NCBI GenBank assembly: GCA_946885845.1
Contig: CAMPHJ010000002.1
Span: 62,001-126,000, forward strand
Direction of reading: 5' to 3'
Length of the DNA stretch: 64,000 nucleotides
DNA from: an uncultured Sphingobium sp.
Lineage (GTDB): Bacteria; Pseudomonadota; Alphaproteobacteria; Sphingomonadales; Sphingomonadaceae
The translations under genes and the position numbers were made by a program. Shown one piece after another: positions 1-8,450 of the stretch (the first letter of the stretch is position 1; each line of letters starts with the position of its first letter). A model generated the notes under the pieces. The model did no database searches and was not told the origin of the DNA. It was given only the letters and a program-made list of their open reading frames with translations.

Positions 1-182
1 TGTCGACCCTTCTTTGCCGTACAGCACCTAATTTGTCAGTCCCAGCTGCGGACGGTCTGGTTTTTCGTGCCAAACGCCTGCAGTTGGCCGTGGCAGGCCG
101 GTAGGTTTTGGACACACATACTCGCGACGCTGATGCCCCCCTCACCGTCGGCAAAGCGTAGGCATCCGGTGAAGACCGCAGA

Positions 183-404
183 CTACCGGTGATCGCGTCT
201 ATGCTCGCCGAGCAGGTCGCGGAGGCACTCTATACCATCTTCGGACAAGGCCAGCACGGCATGCTCTTGGGTGCCGTAAACCCAGATAACTCCGTCTTCG
301 GTGTCCATCTGCTCAGTGAGCTCGTGGAGCAGGTCCTCGCTTTCGTCCCATTCTTGGGCGACTTTCGCGAGGGTTGTCACTGCGTAGACCTTGTTCCGCT
401 GCAT
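183..404 (-). CDS. small acidic hypothetical protein (73 aa)
   Basis: This short frame begins at an ATG at 404 and ends at 183. It is rich in Glu and Asp and predicted soluble, with no signal peptide or recognised domain. It is in frame with the IS66 remnant upstream, but from the Met onward the residues no longer look like an IS66 transposase. I infer that the IS was cut off just before this gene, leaving the small gene able to be read alone or as the tail of the 390-residue frame. I do not recognise its function; the start is chosen only because similarity to TnpC stops just before it. Confidence 0.45.
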   Translation of the reverse strand: MQRNKVYAVTTLAKVAQEWDESEDLLHELTEQMDTEDGVIWVYGTQEHAVLALSEDGIECLRDLLGEHRRDHR

Positions 405-1355
405 TAGGCTGCCAACTCCTCTACCGTAGAGCGGCATCAGCGCGGCGGTGCAGGCGCCAACCTGGTCGGCCAGGGTGGAAAGGCTCAAGTCCACCCCTTC
501 CCGGGCATAGCGATCACGCTGGCGGTTGAGGGGCTGATGCGCGCCGAACTTCTCGAACAGCAGCATGGCGAGGAAACTGGGGCCAAAGAGTCCGCGGGGC
601 GTGACATGAAATGGTGCTGGCGGCTGCGTGATCTTCTCGCAGGCTCGGCAGGAAAACTTCTCCCGCACGGTCTGGATCACCTTCCACTGGCGCGGCACGA
701 CCTCGAGCGTCTCGGTGATATCCTCGCCCAGCTTGCACAGCCGATCCGAGCCGCAGCAGGGGCATGCCTCGGGCACGGCGATGACGACGCGTTCGCGCGG
801 CAGATGCTCGGGCAAGGGCTTGCGGGCGGGCCGCTTGCGTTCGAAGGGCGCGACGTTGGTCTTCGCCGCTGCCAGGGCAGCCAAAAGCTCATCTTCGCTG
901 GCAGCCGCCTCGCACTCCTCGAAGGCCAGCTCCATCTGGTCAAGCAGGTGGCGCGTGCGTTCCGATCGCTGGCCATAAAGGGTGCGACGCATCTTCTCGT
1001 TCTGGAGTTCGAGAAGGGCGTTGCGGGCTTCCAGGTCGGCGTTGATCGCTTTGATGCGGGCGACTTCAGCGGCAACAGCCTCAGCAGCGGCAAGACGCAT
1101 CACGCCGTCCTGGATGCCAGGCCACTTGAAGCTGCCTTGCTCCAGACGCTTCGCCATCAGGCACAGCCCGGTCCCGTCCCACCAGATCAGCTTGATCCGA
1201 TCGGCACGCTTGGCCCGAAAGACATAGATCACGCCGGAAAAGGCATCGCCGCCATAATCTGCGCTCACCAGCGCCGCCAGGGCATCAGGCCCTTTGCGGA
1301 AATCCACCGGGCGCGTCGCCACCATGACCCGCGTGCCCGGACCGATCCCGATCAC
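183..1355 (-). pseudogene. IS66 tnpB-tnpC in-frame fusion remnant
   Basis: The frame starts with GTG at 1355, overlapping the TGA of the tnpA tail (GTGA). Residues 1-90 match the IS66 accessory protein TnpB (VDFRKG near residue 18, then KLIWWDGTG and KRLEQGSFKWP). From about residue 95 it becomes the N-terminal half of the transposase TnpC (coiled-coil, LYGQRSERTR, then the zinc-finger-like CPCCGS and SCRACE motifs). The TnpB tail and the start of TnpC are missing at the join, and TnpC stops being recognisable near residue 310, before its DDE catalytic core. It is therefore an internal-deletion fusion with no transposase activity expected. Confidence 0.75.
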
Positions 1356-1534
1356 CGCTGTACCTGCAACGCCTGGATCACTGCCGCCACCAGATCGGCC
1401 TTAGCTGTACCTCCAATCCGAACGACGGCGCCTCCCACCTCAACCTCTACCGGCGAGAGCTTCGCCGAGGTGTCCGCCCGCCGCATCGCCACCATGGAGG
1501 ACACGGCGGACGCTGCCCTCGCCGCGAGTGTGGC
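405..1534 (-). mobile_element. IS66-family insertion sequence remnant
   Basis: The span holds the tnpA tail, all of the recognisable tnpB and the first half of tnpC, in the order and orientation normal for IS66. No terminal inverted repeats or target duplication were identified, and both ends are truncated. It borders a DUF5681-like gene on one side and a small unknown frame on the other. Together with the nearby tRNA-Ser 3' end this marks the first 2.6 kb as accessory DNA. Confidence 0.7.
1352..1534 (-). pseudogene. IS66 tnpA 3' fragment
   Basis: Reading the minus strand from about 1534 to the TGA at 1352-1354 gives a C-terminal segment of an IS66 TnpA-type protein, including VEVEVGGAVVRIGG and ending VIQALQVQR. 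A stop codon at 1535-1537 and no start codon leave only about 60 residues. The DNA-binding N-terminal part is absent. The end overlaps the GTG start of the tnpB part, as expected for IS66 translational coupling. The plus-strand DUF5681-like gene begins in the same stretch, so the IS edge lies near here. Confidence 0.6.
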
Positions 1535-1536
1535 TC

Positions 1537-1905
1537 ATGACTGAGCGGAGCAATGGAGGGCGCTTCGCCAAGGGAACGTCGGGCAATCGCCGTGGCCGTC
1601 CGAAGTCTGCCAACAGGCGGCTCGAAACGCCCGCGGATCTGGACGAGGTGATCATCGACGTCATGAACATGCCCACGATGATCCGGACATCCGCTGGCGA
1701 GGAGATCGTGCCACTGTTCAGGGCGACAATGCTTCGCCTCGCGACGGGCAAGGCTGACAACAGGCTGGCTGCGGTTCATGCGATCCACCTCACGCGCCAA
1801 GCGGTCTGGGCGAACCAGGAACGTCTTGAGCGGCTCGAAAAGCAGCGTCAGTATCTCATGCAGCGGGGGCAGGGTTATGCTGGCGGCGCTGAGGCAGACC
1901 GGTGA
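1537..1905 (+). CDS. DUF5681-like protein
   Basis: A 122-residue protein whose N terminus (NGGRFAKGTSGNRRGRPK) has the Gly/Arg/Pro signature of DUF5681 proteins, small proteins often found with phage or mobile DNA. The rest is helical and charged, with a coiled-coil-like C terminus (QERLERLEKQRQ). The start is ATG 1537; an ATG three codons upstream (1528) is also in frame. It overlaps the next gene by 4 bases (GTGA), so the two are probably translationally coupled. Its function is unknown; DNA binding is an inference from the basic N terminus. Confidence 0.6.
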   Translation: MTERSNGGRFAKGTSGNRRGRPKSANRRLETPADLDEVIIDVMNMPTMIRTSAGEEIVPLFRATMLRLATGKADNRLAAVHAIHLTRQAVWANQERLERLEKQRQYLMQRGQGYAGGAEADR

Positions 1906-2138
1906 AGAAGGCTGCGCGCAATGGTGAATGGAAAGCGGGCGAACAGAATAACGATCGCCGCGCCATTCTGGAGCTCGCCAGCACGCCGGTAAGGATGCTC
2001 TGTCCCGACGGGAAGCGCAGGACTGTCAGCCTGTTCGCAGCGCGGCTGATCGAGCTGGCGTCTCCCCATTGCCGCAGGCGTCTCATGTGCGAGGATTTCA
2101 TCGCGCTGGTGATGACAGCGGCCCGAATGTCGCCTTAA
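1902..2138 (+). CDS. small basic hypothetical protein
   Basis: A 78-residue frame starting with GTG 1902 inside the stop of the DUF5681-like gene. It is basic, without membrane segments or a recognised family. Coupling to the gene before it suggests a two-gene unit. About 30 and 80 bases after the stop there are two hairpins with T tracts that could end the transcript. No function can be assigned from sequence. Confidence 0.45.
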   Translation: MKKAARNGEWKAGEQNNDRRAILELASTPVRMLCPDGKRRTVSLFAARLIELASPHCRRRLMCEDFIALVMTAARMSP

Positions 2139-2165
2139 GAGTTCAATGGCATCAGAAGGGTCTGA

Positions 2166-2192
2166 AAACCCCCGGATTTGCGGGGTTTCTTC
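2166..2192 (+). terminator. terminator-like hairpin
   Basis: AAACCCC at about 2166 pairs with GGGGTTT at about 2181 around a short loop, followed by TCTTCCTT. It lies about 30 bases after the stop of the 1902-2138 gene and could terminate that pair. Confidence 0.5.
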
Positions 2193-2215
2193 CTTGGGAT
2201 AAGCGAGAATTTCAG

Positions 2216-2262
2216 ATGGCGGTGAAACAAGTGATATCTGCCTGTTTCACCGCCATTTTTTT
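2216..2262 (+). terminator. strong rho-independent terminator
   Basis: ATGGCGGTGAAACA at 2216-2229 pairs perfectly with TGTTTCACCGCCAT at 2243-2256, a 14-bp stem with a 13-base loop, followed directly by a run of T. Confidence 0.75.
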
Positions 2263-2378
2263 GCTTTCAGACAGGACTTGGCGCCTGTTTTGACCTGTTA
2301 TTGGCATTCCACATGTTTGGCTCAGCGGCCAACAAAATGACGAAAACTCAAGAGGATGATCAGAAATCATGGTGAAAG

Positions 2379-2407
2379 ATGGCGATTTGGGAGCGCCATT
2401 TTTTTTA
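2379..2407 (+). terminator. second terminator hairpin resembling the first
   Basis: ATGGCG at 2379-2384 pairs with CGCCAT at 2394-2399, followed by eight T. The stem ends and the downstream T-tract and TTTCAGA context resemble the terminator at 2216-2262, as if one was copied from the other and then shortened. Confidence 0.55.
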
Positions 2408-2600
2408 TCGTTTTCAGATGACTGAAATGAGGGCGCGCCTGCATTCGGTAGTGCCGGGGATAGCAGCAGAGAATTTGGAGCCAGATCGCGTATCTTTGGT
2501 GCGCATCGGGCTCTCCGCACTACCGAAGGGAGGCGAAAGCGCGCGGAACTGCGCCGTGTTTCGGCGGGTTCTCGAATATCCTCAATGACTTGAGACTAGC

Positions 2601-2691
2601 TGGCGGAGCGGGAGGGATTCGAACCCTCGATACGCTTTTGACGTATACTCACTTTCCAGGCGAGCGCCTTCGACCACTCGGCCACCGCTCC
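2601..2691 (-). tRNA. tRNA-Ser (anticodon GGA)
   Basis: On the minus strand the acceptor GGAGCGG at 2691-2685 pairs with CCGCTCC, followed by G and an encoded CCA at 2603-2601. There is a long variable arm typical of class II tRNA-Ser, a T loop GGTTCGAATCC and anticodon GGA in the loop. The length of 91 nt fits. Its 3' end faces the accessory DNA at 1-2600, which makes it a plausible old attachment site. Confidence 0.95.
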
Positions 2692-2856
2692 GCATTCGCT
2701 GGAAGGCGGCTCCCTATCCTGTGGCGGGGCGCTAGGCAAGGGGATGCTTGTGTTTCTTTGGCTGCGGTTCTCGTGGCGGAAGTTCGCTGGTCGTCATCGC
2801 TGGTTGACGATGCCGGGCGGGGCGGCGATCTTGCCTGCGAGGACGAAAGGATCGCC

Positions 2857-3972
2857 ATGATCGTAGGAACCGTCAAAGAGATCAAGAATCACGAATATCG
2901 CGTGGGTCTGACTCCGGAAAGCGTTTTTGAGCTGACGGCTCACGGCCATCGCGTGTTGGTGGAGAGCGGCGCGGGCGACGGGATCGGCGCGCATGACGCC
3001 CTCTATGCCGACGCGGGGGGAGAGATTGTCCCGACGGCGCGGGATGTGTTCGCCACCGCAGAGATGATCGTCAAGGTGAAGGAGCCTCAGGCCGATGAGC
3101 GCGCGATGCTGCGGCCTGGGCAGATACTCTATACCTATCTTCACCTCGCGCCCGACCCGGACCAGACGCGCGACCTGTTGGCGTCCGGCGCGATCTGCAT
3201 CGCCTATGAAACGGTGACCGACGGCAGTGGCGGCTTGCCATTGTTGAAACCTATGAGCCAGGTGGCGGGCCGCATGGCGATCCAGGCGGGCGCAACCGCG
3301 CTGGAAAAGGCGAATGGCGGTCGCGGCGTCCTGCTGGGCGGCGTGCCGGGCGTGCTGCCCGCGAAAGTATGTGTGATTGGCGGCGGCGTGGTTGGTTTCA
3401 ATGCGGCGCAGATGGCGGCGGGACTGGGGGCGGACGTCACCATCCTGGATCGCAGTCCTGAAGTGCTGGAGCGGCTGGGCATTTATTTCGAGGCGCGGGC
3501 CAAGACCCGCTTTTCCAATCGCGCCAACCTGGCGGAATGCGTCGCTGACGCGGATTTGGTCATCGGCGCGGTGCTGATACCGGGGGCTGCGGCGCCCAAG
3601 CTGGTGTCTGCGGATATGCTCAGGACGATGAAGAAGGGGGCGGTGCTGGTCGACGTGGCGATCGACCAAGGCGGTTGTTTCGAAACCAGCCATCCCACGA
3701 CCCACGCTGATCCAACTTATGTGGTGGACGGTATTGTCCATTATTGCGTCGCCAACATGCCGGGCGGGGTGGCGCGCACCAGCACCTATGCGCTGAACAA
3801 TGTGACCTTGCCCCATGCATTGCGCATCGCTGACCTTGGATGGAAGGAAGCGTTGCGTTCGGACCCGCATTTGATGAATGGTTTGAATGTGTGGGAGGGG
3901 CAAATCACCTATCGCGCCGTCGCAGAAGCGCTGGGCTTGGCCTATACGCCTGCGGAACAGTCGATCGCCTGA
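2857..3972 (+). CDS. ald: alanine dehydrogenase
   Basis: The 371-residue product matches NAD-dependent alanine dehydrogenase, which interconverts L-alanine and pyruvate plus ammonia in the cytoplasm. The N-terminal AlaDH/PNT domain starts [20 protein letters not shown], with the substrate-site Lys and His in VKVKEP and YLHLAPDP. The Rossmann fold shows [13 protein letters not shown]. The C-terminal part has [16 protein letters not shown]. The frame is open further upstream, into the tRNA, but ATG 2857 with AAAGG just before it gives the family's standard N terminus and length. A single-gene unit, facing the phospholipase D gene tail to tail. Confidence 0.95.
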   Translation: MIVGTVKEIKNHEYRVGLTPESVFELTAHGHRVLVESGAGDGIGAHDALYADAGGEIVPTARDVFATAEMIVKVKEPQADERAMLRPGQILYTYLHLAPDPDQTRDLLASGAICIAYETVTDGSGGLPLLKPMSQVAGRMAIQAGATALEKANGGRGVLLGGVPGVLPAKVCVIGGGVVGFNAAQMAAGLGADVTILDRSPEVLERLGIYFEARAKTRFSNRANLAECVADADLVIGAVLIPGAAAPKLVSADMLRTMKKGAVLVDVAIDQGGCFETSHPTTHADPTYVVDGIVHYCVANMPGGVARTSTYALNNVTLPHALRIADLGWKEALRSDPHLMNGLNVWEGQITYRAVAEALGLAYTPAEQSIA

Positions 3973-3975
3973 GGG

Positions 3976-5166
3976 TCAATCCGCGTCGGGATCACGGAAA
4001 TTCAGGCGGCGCGTGACGGTATAGTCGAGGAAGCCGACCAGAAAATAGCTGATCCACTGCTTGACCAGGGTGAGCGGACCACGTTGCGCCTTGTGGCTTT
4101 CCAGTGTGACCTGTCGGCTTTCCGCGGCGCGACGATCGATGAATTTTCGCATTTCTGCCGCAAAAGCCGCGTCTTCGATGCGCAGCATGATTTCCAGGTT
4201 CAGGAACAGGCTGCGCATGTCGAAATTGGCCGATCCGATGAAGACCACGTCGTCGATGACGATCAGCTTCATGTGCAGCTTGCAGGATTGATATTCCCAG
4301 ATCTCGACGCCGCGCTTCAACAGGGGGCCATAGAGCAGGCGCGCCGCCGCGACGGTCGCACGATTGTCCGAGCGTGAGGGCAGAATCAGCCGGGCGCCTT
4401 CGCGCCGCGCTGCCCTGGCGATGCGCTTCAACATGCCGCGACCGGGCGAGAAATAGGCCTCTACCATGTCCAGCCGCCGGGCATGTTCAAGGTCGTTCTT
4501 GACCACCTGCGCCCAGGGGCTGAGCCGACGCGTGGGTCCGCCCACCAGCCAGCGCATCGGGTCGCGCGGATCATGATGCCAGTGCCGGACCATCCTTCGC
4601 AGGGTTCGGAAACTTTGCCCCCTGGTCGATACCCAGCGCCACAATTGCCCGTACCAGCGCACCATGGCCTCAACCTGCGGCCCGTCGATCAGCAGCCCCA
4701 GATCGGCCCAGGCGTCATCGGTGGGCAGGCCGAAATAGGCGTCCTCGACATTGAAGCCGCCCAGCATCAGTCGCCGGTCGTCGGCAATTGCCATCTTTTG
4801 ATGGTTGCGGATCAGGTAGCGGGTGGACCGGCGCGCGCCGAAGCGGCCGAAATGACCGCCGACCGCGATCAGGGGATCGAAGAATGACAGGGGCGTATCG
4901 GCCGATCCGAAGGCGTCGATCATCAGGGTCACGGCGACCCCGCGCTGCCGCGCGGCGACCAGCCGATCGAGCACCATCCGCCCGCTTTCGTCATTGGCGA
5001 AGATGTAATAATAGAGTTTCAGGCTCTGCGTAGCACCGTCGATCAGGTCGATCAGCGCGTGGCGAAGGGCGGGACCCGTTTCCACGACAGTGAGGCGATT
5101 ACCCTGAACCGACAGGCTGATGGCGGTTTCGTCCCGCCCGGTTTCGATCCGCCTGTTCGTCGACAT
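3976..5166 (-). CDS. phospholipase D / cardiolipin synthase-type protein
   Basis: The protein has two HKD motifs, H122-K124-D129 (HQKMAIADD) and H298-K300-D305 (HMKLIVIDD), followed by GSANFDMRS. This is the layout of the bacterial cardiolipin synthase branch of the phospholipase D superfamily, which joins phosphatidyl groups through a phospho-histidine intermediate. At 396 residues and without N-terminal membrane helices it resembles the ClsB-type rather than the ClsA-type enzyme. It converges on ald, with 3 bases between the stops. The exact substrate cannot be read from sequence. Confidence 0.85.
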   Translation of the reverse strand: MSTNRRIETGRDETAISLSVQGNRLTVVETGPALRHALIDLIDGATQSLKLYYYIFANDESGRMVLDRLVAARQRGVAVTLMIDAFGSADTPLSFFDPLIAVGGHFGRFGARRSTRYLIRNHQKMAIADDRRLMLGGFNVEDAYFGLPTDDAWADLGLLIDGPQVEAMVRWYGQLWRWVSTRGQSFRTLRRMVRHWHHDPRDPMRWLVGGPTRRLSPWAQVVKNDLEHARRLDMVEAYFSPGRGMLKRIARAARREGARLILPSRSDNRATVAAARLLYGPLLKRGVEIWEYQSCKLHMKLIVIDDVVFIGSANFDMRSLFLNLEIMLRIEDAAFAAEMRKFIDRRAAESRQVTLESHKAQRGPLTLVKQWISYFLVGFLDYTVTRRLNFRDPDAD

Positions 5167-5284
5167 CCCCTGTTCATGCCCTTAATCGGCGCAGCATGCC
5201 AAAGCTTTATGGCCTTTTCATTGACTCAGCCGATTGCCCCTGTTAGGCGCGCATTTCACGATTTCCATGTTCAGGAGGGCACTT

Positions 5285-5629
5285 TTGGCCCGCGTTACCG
5301 TCGAAGATTGCGTCGATAAGGTTACCAACCGCTTTGATCTCGTCCTGCTCGCCGCCCAGCGCGCGCGGGAGATTTCTGGCGGTGCCGAGCTGACACTGGA
5401 CCGCGACCGCGACAAGAATCCGGTCGTCGCCCTGCGCGAAATTGCTGAAGAAACCATCCTGCCGGTGGATCTTAATGATTCGCTCGTCGCATCTCTGCAG
5501 AAGGTGCAGATTGATGATGACGATACCCCGGACGAAATCGGATCGATCGCCCAGTCGGCGGAGGCTTTGCGCCTGACCGCCGCTGCGCCGCCGCGCAACC
5601 AGAATATTGGTGGCGACTACGACGGCTGA
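5285..5629 (+). CDS. rpoZ: RNA polymerase omega subunit
   Basis: Starting at TTG 5285, the protein begins [20 protein letters not shown], the conserved omega-subunit N terminus, followed by [13 protein letters not shown] and [14 protein letters not shown]. Omega helps beta-prime fold and assemble into RNA polymerase. The 114-residue length fits the alphaproteobacterial form with its acidic tail. The frame is open further upstream (an ATG at 5234), but the family N terminus decides for TTG. A GC-rich hairpin about 30 bases after the stop probably ends the transcript. Confidence 0.93.
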   Translation: MARVTVEDCVDKVTNRFDLVLLAAQRAREISGGAELTLDRDRDKNPVVALREIAEETILPVDLNDSLVASLQKVQIDDDDTPDEIGSIAQSAEALRLTAAAPPRNQNIGGDYDG

Positions 5630-5657
5630 TCGCCTGACGGTTTGGAGAGGGAAAGAG

Positions 5658-5696
5658 GCCCGGCCTGCGCAAGCAGGACCGGGCTTCGACCTTTTT
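5658..5696 (+). terminator. probable terminator after rpoZ
   Basis: GCCCGGCCTGC at 5658-5668 and GCAGGACCGGGC at 5673-5684 form a stem with one bulged base and a GCAA tetraloop. A CTTTTT run follows a few bases later. Confidence 0.6.
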
Positions 5697-5842
5697 GGGC
5701 GGCATGAGTCCCGCGCCTTGTGTACCGAAGCATGTTTGGATCGGATTGGTCCGGGCTTTGCTCAATTTCATCCTTATTCCAGGCATTTTCCCAGAGCGGG
5801 AGGCGATGCCATCTGCCTTGAAAATCCTTTAGGAGGGCGGGC

Positions 5843-6265
5843 ATGACGAAAATGACCTGCCATTGCGGCCAGATTGAGGTGCGAATCTTCAAGCAGCCGG
5901 ACCATATCAATGAGTGCAACTGCACGCTTTGCAACAAGACCGGCGCACGCTGGTCCTATTTCCACCCGTCGGATGTGCGCGTTGACGGCGTGACGACGGG
6001 ATATTGCCGGCAGGACAAGGATGATCCGGGTGCGGAAGTGCATTTTTGCCCTGGTTGCGGTTCGACCACCCACTTCACCTTGACCGCCAGCGCAATATCC
6101 AGGTTCGGCAACAGCCTGATGGGCGTCAACATGTGGCTGGCCGACGAAGCTGACCTTGCAGGCATGGAGCTGCGCTATCCCGACGGGCGAGCCTGGTCAG
6201 GGGAAGGCGAGTTTGGCCATGTCCGGGAAGCGCGGATCATCGGGCGGACAGAGGCATTGGGTTAG
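5843..6265 (+). CDS. GFA-family (DUF636/CENP-V) zinc protein
   Basis: The 140-residue protein has the cysteine pattern of the GFA family: CHC near residue 6, CNCTLC near residue 25 and CPGCG near residue 69, which bind two zinc ions in known members. The family is named after glutathione-dependent formaldehyde-activating enzyme, but most members have unproven activity. The start ATG 5843 has a strong AGGAGG site eight bases upstream. It stands alone, so context adds nothing about substrate. Confidence 0.85.
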   Translation: MTKMTCHCGQIEVRIFKQPDHINECNCTLCNKTGARWSYFHPSDVRVDGVTTGYCRQDKDDPGAEVHFCPGCGSTTHFTLTASAISRFGNSLMGVNMWLADEADLAGMELRYPDGRAWSGEGEFGHVREARIIGRTEALG

Positions 6266-6326
6266 CGGGTCGGGCCGACCGTCGCCGAGCCATGGTTGAT
6301 CTGGCGTTGCAGGCGACGCTTACGCT

Positions 6327-6369
6327 TTAGAGCGGTTTTCGATCTGATAGAATCAGATCGCTGCTCTAA
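6327..6369. repeat. intergenic palindromic repeat unit
   Basis: TTAGAGC at 6327-6333 pairs with GCTCTAA at 6363-6369, and inside it GATCTGAT at 6341-6348 pairs with ATCAGATC at 6352-6359. The nested dyad lies in the gap between two convergent genes. Its form resembles short palindromic repeats that recur between genes in alphaproteobacteria; it could act as a bidirectional terminator. Confidence 0.6.
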
Positions 6370-6419
6370 TTCTCCTAGTTTTCCGCGATTTCTTAATCAG
6401 CGATCGCTTGGAAATCGCT

Positions 6420-6866
6420 TTAATTGTTCAGGCAGAAATCCCGCAGCGCCCGCGCATCATGCAGCGCGTTGTGCGGTATCCGGCTGTTGGCCGCAGCACT
6501 GAAGCCCGCTGCGTTGACCAGTTGCAGTTTCAACCCATTGAGGTCGACCATCTGCCCCGGCCCGGTTACGAGCAGGGCACAGAAATGGGCGAGATCCTCT
6601 GGCCAGTCAGCGACGATCACCGGTTCGGCGTCGCCCGCCAGATAGTCGGCCAGATGATGCGCCGCCTCCACCCGGTCCAGTTCCATGTCTATGCCGGGCG
6701 GGACATGGCGAAGATAGGGGATGACATTGCGTTCGACCCAGCCATGGGCCTGTTCCTGCAGCGGAAGCGATACGTAGAATTCATCGTCGCCAAATTCGGG
6801 GACCAGCGCGACGCTGATCAGCGCGCCGGCAAATCCGTTGAATTCGGTGTCGAGGAAATAACGCAT
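6420..6866 (-). CDS. DEDDh-type 3'-5' exonuclease
   Basis: A 148-residue RNase H-fold protein. The first motif is D6-T-E8 (FLDTEFNG), the middle shows ADWPEDLAHF and the last motif is HNALHDARAL, where His and the following Asp complete a DEDDh site. Such proteins are compact 3'-5' exoribonucleases of the RNase AS / RNase T type that trim RNA with two metal ions. The start ATG 6866 places the DTE motif at the very N terminus, as usual. It is a lone minus-strand gene. RNA versus DNA preference is not visible from sequence. Confidence 0.75.
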   Translation of the reverse strand: MRYFLDTEFNGFAGALISVALVPEFGDDEFYVSLPLQEQAHGWVERNVIPYLRHVPPGIDMELDRVEAAHHLADYLAGDAEPVIVADWPEDLAHFCALLVTGPGQMVDLNGLKLQLVNAAGFSAAANSRIPHNALHDARALRDFCLNN

Positions 6867-7005
6867 CGGGACAATCTGCCTGTTGGGAGTAAGGGGCGGG
6901 GACCTGGTCCGGCAGATAGGGGGCGATTGGCGTTAGCGCCAGTGCCGCGAAAATTTGCGCCGCGCGGGCCAAGCTGGCATGCGCGCCGTGACAGGAAGGA
7001 AATCC

Positions 7006-7677
7006 ATGCAGCCTCGCGAATTGATCGACACAGCGCCCATCCCCGGCGGCCAGGAACTGAAGCTCTATCGGCGCGGTGGCGACCATATGATCGTGCTGGA
7101 CCGCAACGAGTTGATGAGCAGCCGCATGAGCGGTTCGGAAAAGGCGCTGGCGGTACTGACGCTGGACCGGCTGAAAAATGTCGGCAATCCCCATCTGTTG
7201 ATCGGAGGGTATGGCATGGGCTTTACCCTGCGCGCGGCGCTGGCCCAGATGGGGCCGGGCGGACGGATCACGCTGGCTGAACTGGTGCCGCAGATCATCG
7301 CATGGGCGCGCGGCCCGATGGTGGAACTGGCGGCGGGATGCCTGGACGATCCGCGCGTGCGATTGGTGGAAGGCGATGTCGCGGCGCTGATTGCGTCGGC
7401 GCCCGGCAGCTATGACGCGATCCTGCTGGATGTCGACAATGGGCCGGACGGCCTGACGACGCCCGGCAACGACCGGCTCTATTCGGCAGCAGGGCTTGCC
7501 ACGGCCAAGGCTGCGCTGAAACCCGGCGGGATATTGGCGATATGGTCCGCCGCGCCGGATGTCGCCTTCACCCGCCGCCTGCGCGATGCGGGCTTCCTGG
7601 TCGAAGAAGTCGCTGTGAAAGCGCGCGACAATGGCAAGGGGCCACGCCACGTCATCTGGTTCGCAACGAAGCGTTAG
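7006..7677 (+). CDS. spermidine synthase-like methyltransferase-fold protein
   Basis: The 223-residue protein has the Rossmann layout of spermidine synthase-like proteins: [16 protein letters not shown] as the cofactor loop, [10 protein letters not shown] as the acidic second strand, VEGDVAAL and the [10 protein letters not shown] motif. Polyamine synthases transfer an aminopropyl group from decarboxylated SAM, but short stand-alone relatives like this one are of uncertain substrate. ATG 7006 is chosen for the AGGAAGGAAA site just upstream. It converges on ung with a 4-base overlap of the stops. Confidence 0.7.
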   Translation: MQPRELIDTAPIPGGQELKLYRRGGDHMIVLDRNELMSSRMSGSEKALAVLTLDRLKNVGNPHLLIGGYGMGFTLRAALAQMGPGGRITLAELVPQIIAWARGPMVELAAGCLDDPRVRLVEGDVAALIASAPGSYDAILLDVDNGPDGLTTPGNDRLYSAAGLATAKAALKPGGILAIWSAAPDVAFTRRLRDAGFLVEEVAVKARDNGKGPRHVIWFATKR

Positions 7678-8366
7678 GCCGGGTTTTCGGGCAGCGCCCA
7701 ATCGATCGCGCCGCGTCCTTTCGCATCCAGAAACATGTTGGCCTGGGAAAAATGGCGGCAGCCCAGAAAGCCATTATGTGCGGACAGGGGGGATGGGTGC
7801 GCGGCTTTTAGAACCAGGTGCCGTGATTGATCGACAAACGCCGCTTTGCGCTGTGCATGCGCGCCCCACAGCAGGAACACAACGGGTTCTTCCTTGTCGT
7901 TGACCAGCCGCACGATGGCGTCGGTAAACTGTTCCCAGCCCTGTTTTTGATGAGACGCGGCACGGCCCATTTCCACCGTCAGCACGCTGTTGAGCAGTAG
8001 CACGCCCTGCCGCGCCCAATGTTCCAGAAAGCCGTGGCGCGGGGCGGCAATGCCCAGGTCGCTCTTCAATTCCTTGTAGATATTGCCCAAGGAGGGCGGC
8101 GTTCGCACCCCTGGCTGCACGCTGAAGCAAAGCCCATGCGCCTGGCCTTCGCCATGATAGGGGTCCTGCCCCAGGATGACGACCTTCACCGCGTCGAGCG
8201 GGGTCAGGTCGAGCGCGCGGAAATATTGGGCGTCATCGGGAAAGACGCGCTTGCCCTGGGCTTTCTCGTCCTCAAGAAAGCGCTTCAGTCCTTCCATATA
8301 GGGTTGCTGAAACTCCTGGCTCAGCGGGGCACGCCAGCTTTCTTCGAGCATGTTCAAGGTGGTCAT
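7674..8366 (-). CDS. ung: uracil-DNA glycosylase (family 1)
   Basis: A 230-residue protein that removes uracil from DNA to start base-excision repair. Motif A is GQDPYHG at 66-72, with the water-activating Asp68; LLLNSVLTV follows near residue 123, and the second catalytic motif HPSPLS is at 190-195 with its His at 190. Length and motif spacing are those of a normal family 1 enzyme. The frame is open upstream, but ATG 8366 gives the usual N terminus. It is divergent from the beta-lactamase gene. Confidence 0.96.
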   Translation of the reverse strand: MTTLNMLEESWRAPLSQEFQQPYMEGLKRFLEDEKAQGKRVFPDDAQYFRALDLTPLDAVKVVILGQDPYHGEGQAHGLCFSVQPGVRTPPSLGNIYKELKSDLGIAAPRHGFLEHWARQGVLLLNSVLTVEMGRAASHQKQGWEQFTDAIVRLVNDKEEPVVFLLWGAHAQRKAAFVDQSRHLVLKAAHPSPLSAHNGFLGCRHFSQANMFLDAKGRGAIDWALPENPA

Positions 8367-8450
8367 CGCGTGCTGATGAACCGTGCGATGAAGCCGTGTC
8401 AACAGCGCTGGGGCCTTGCCCCGGCACCGTGAATCGGAGAAGGATAATCT

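Larger units (their letters stand above)
2139..2600. other. gene-free interval with hairpins
   Basis: No convincing gene is present between the accessory pair and the tRNA-Ser 3' end. The interval holds the terminator hairpins listed separately and is AT-richer than the flanking core. A 102-codon minus-strand frame crosses the hairpins and is probably chance. Nothing else was recognised. Confidence 0.5.

Noticed and set aside
2212..2520. 102-codon minus-strand frame
   Set aside because: It runs through two terminator hairpins and has no ribosome site or family pattern.
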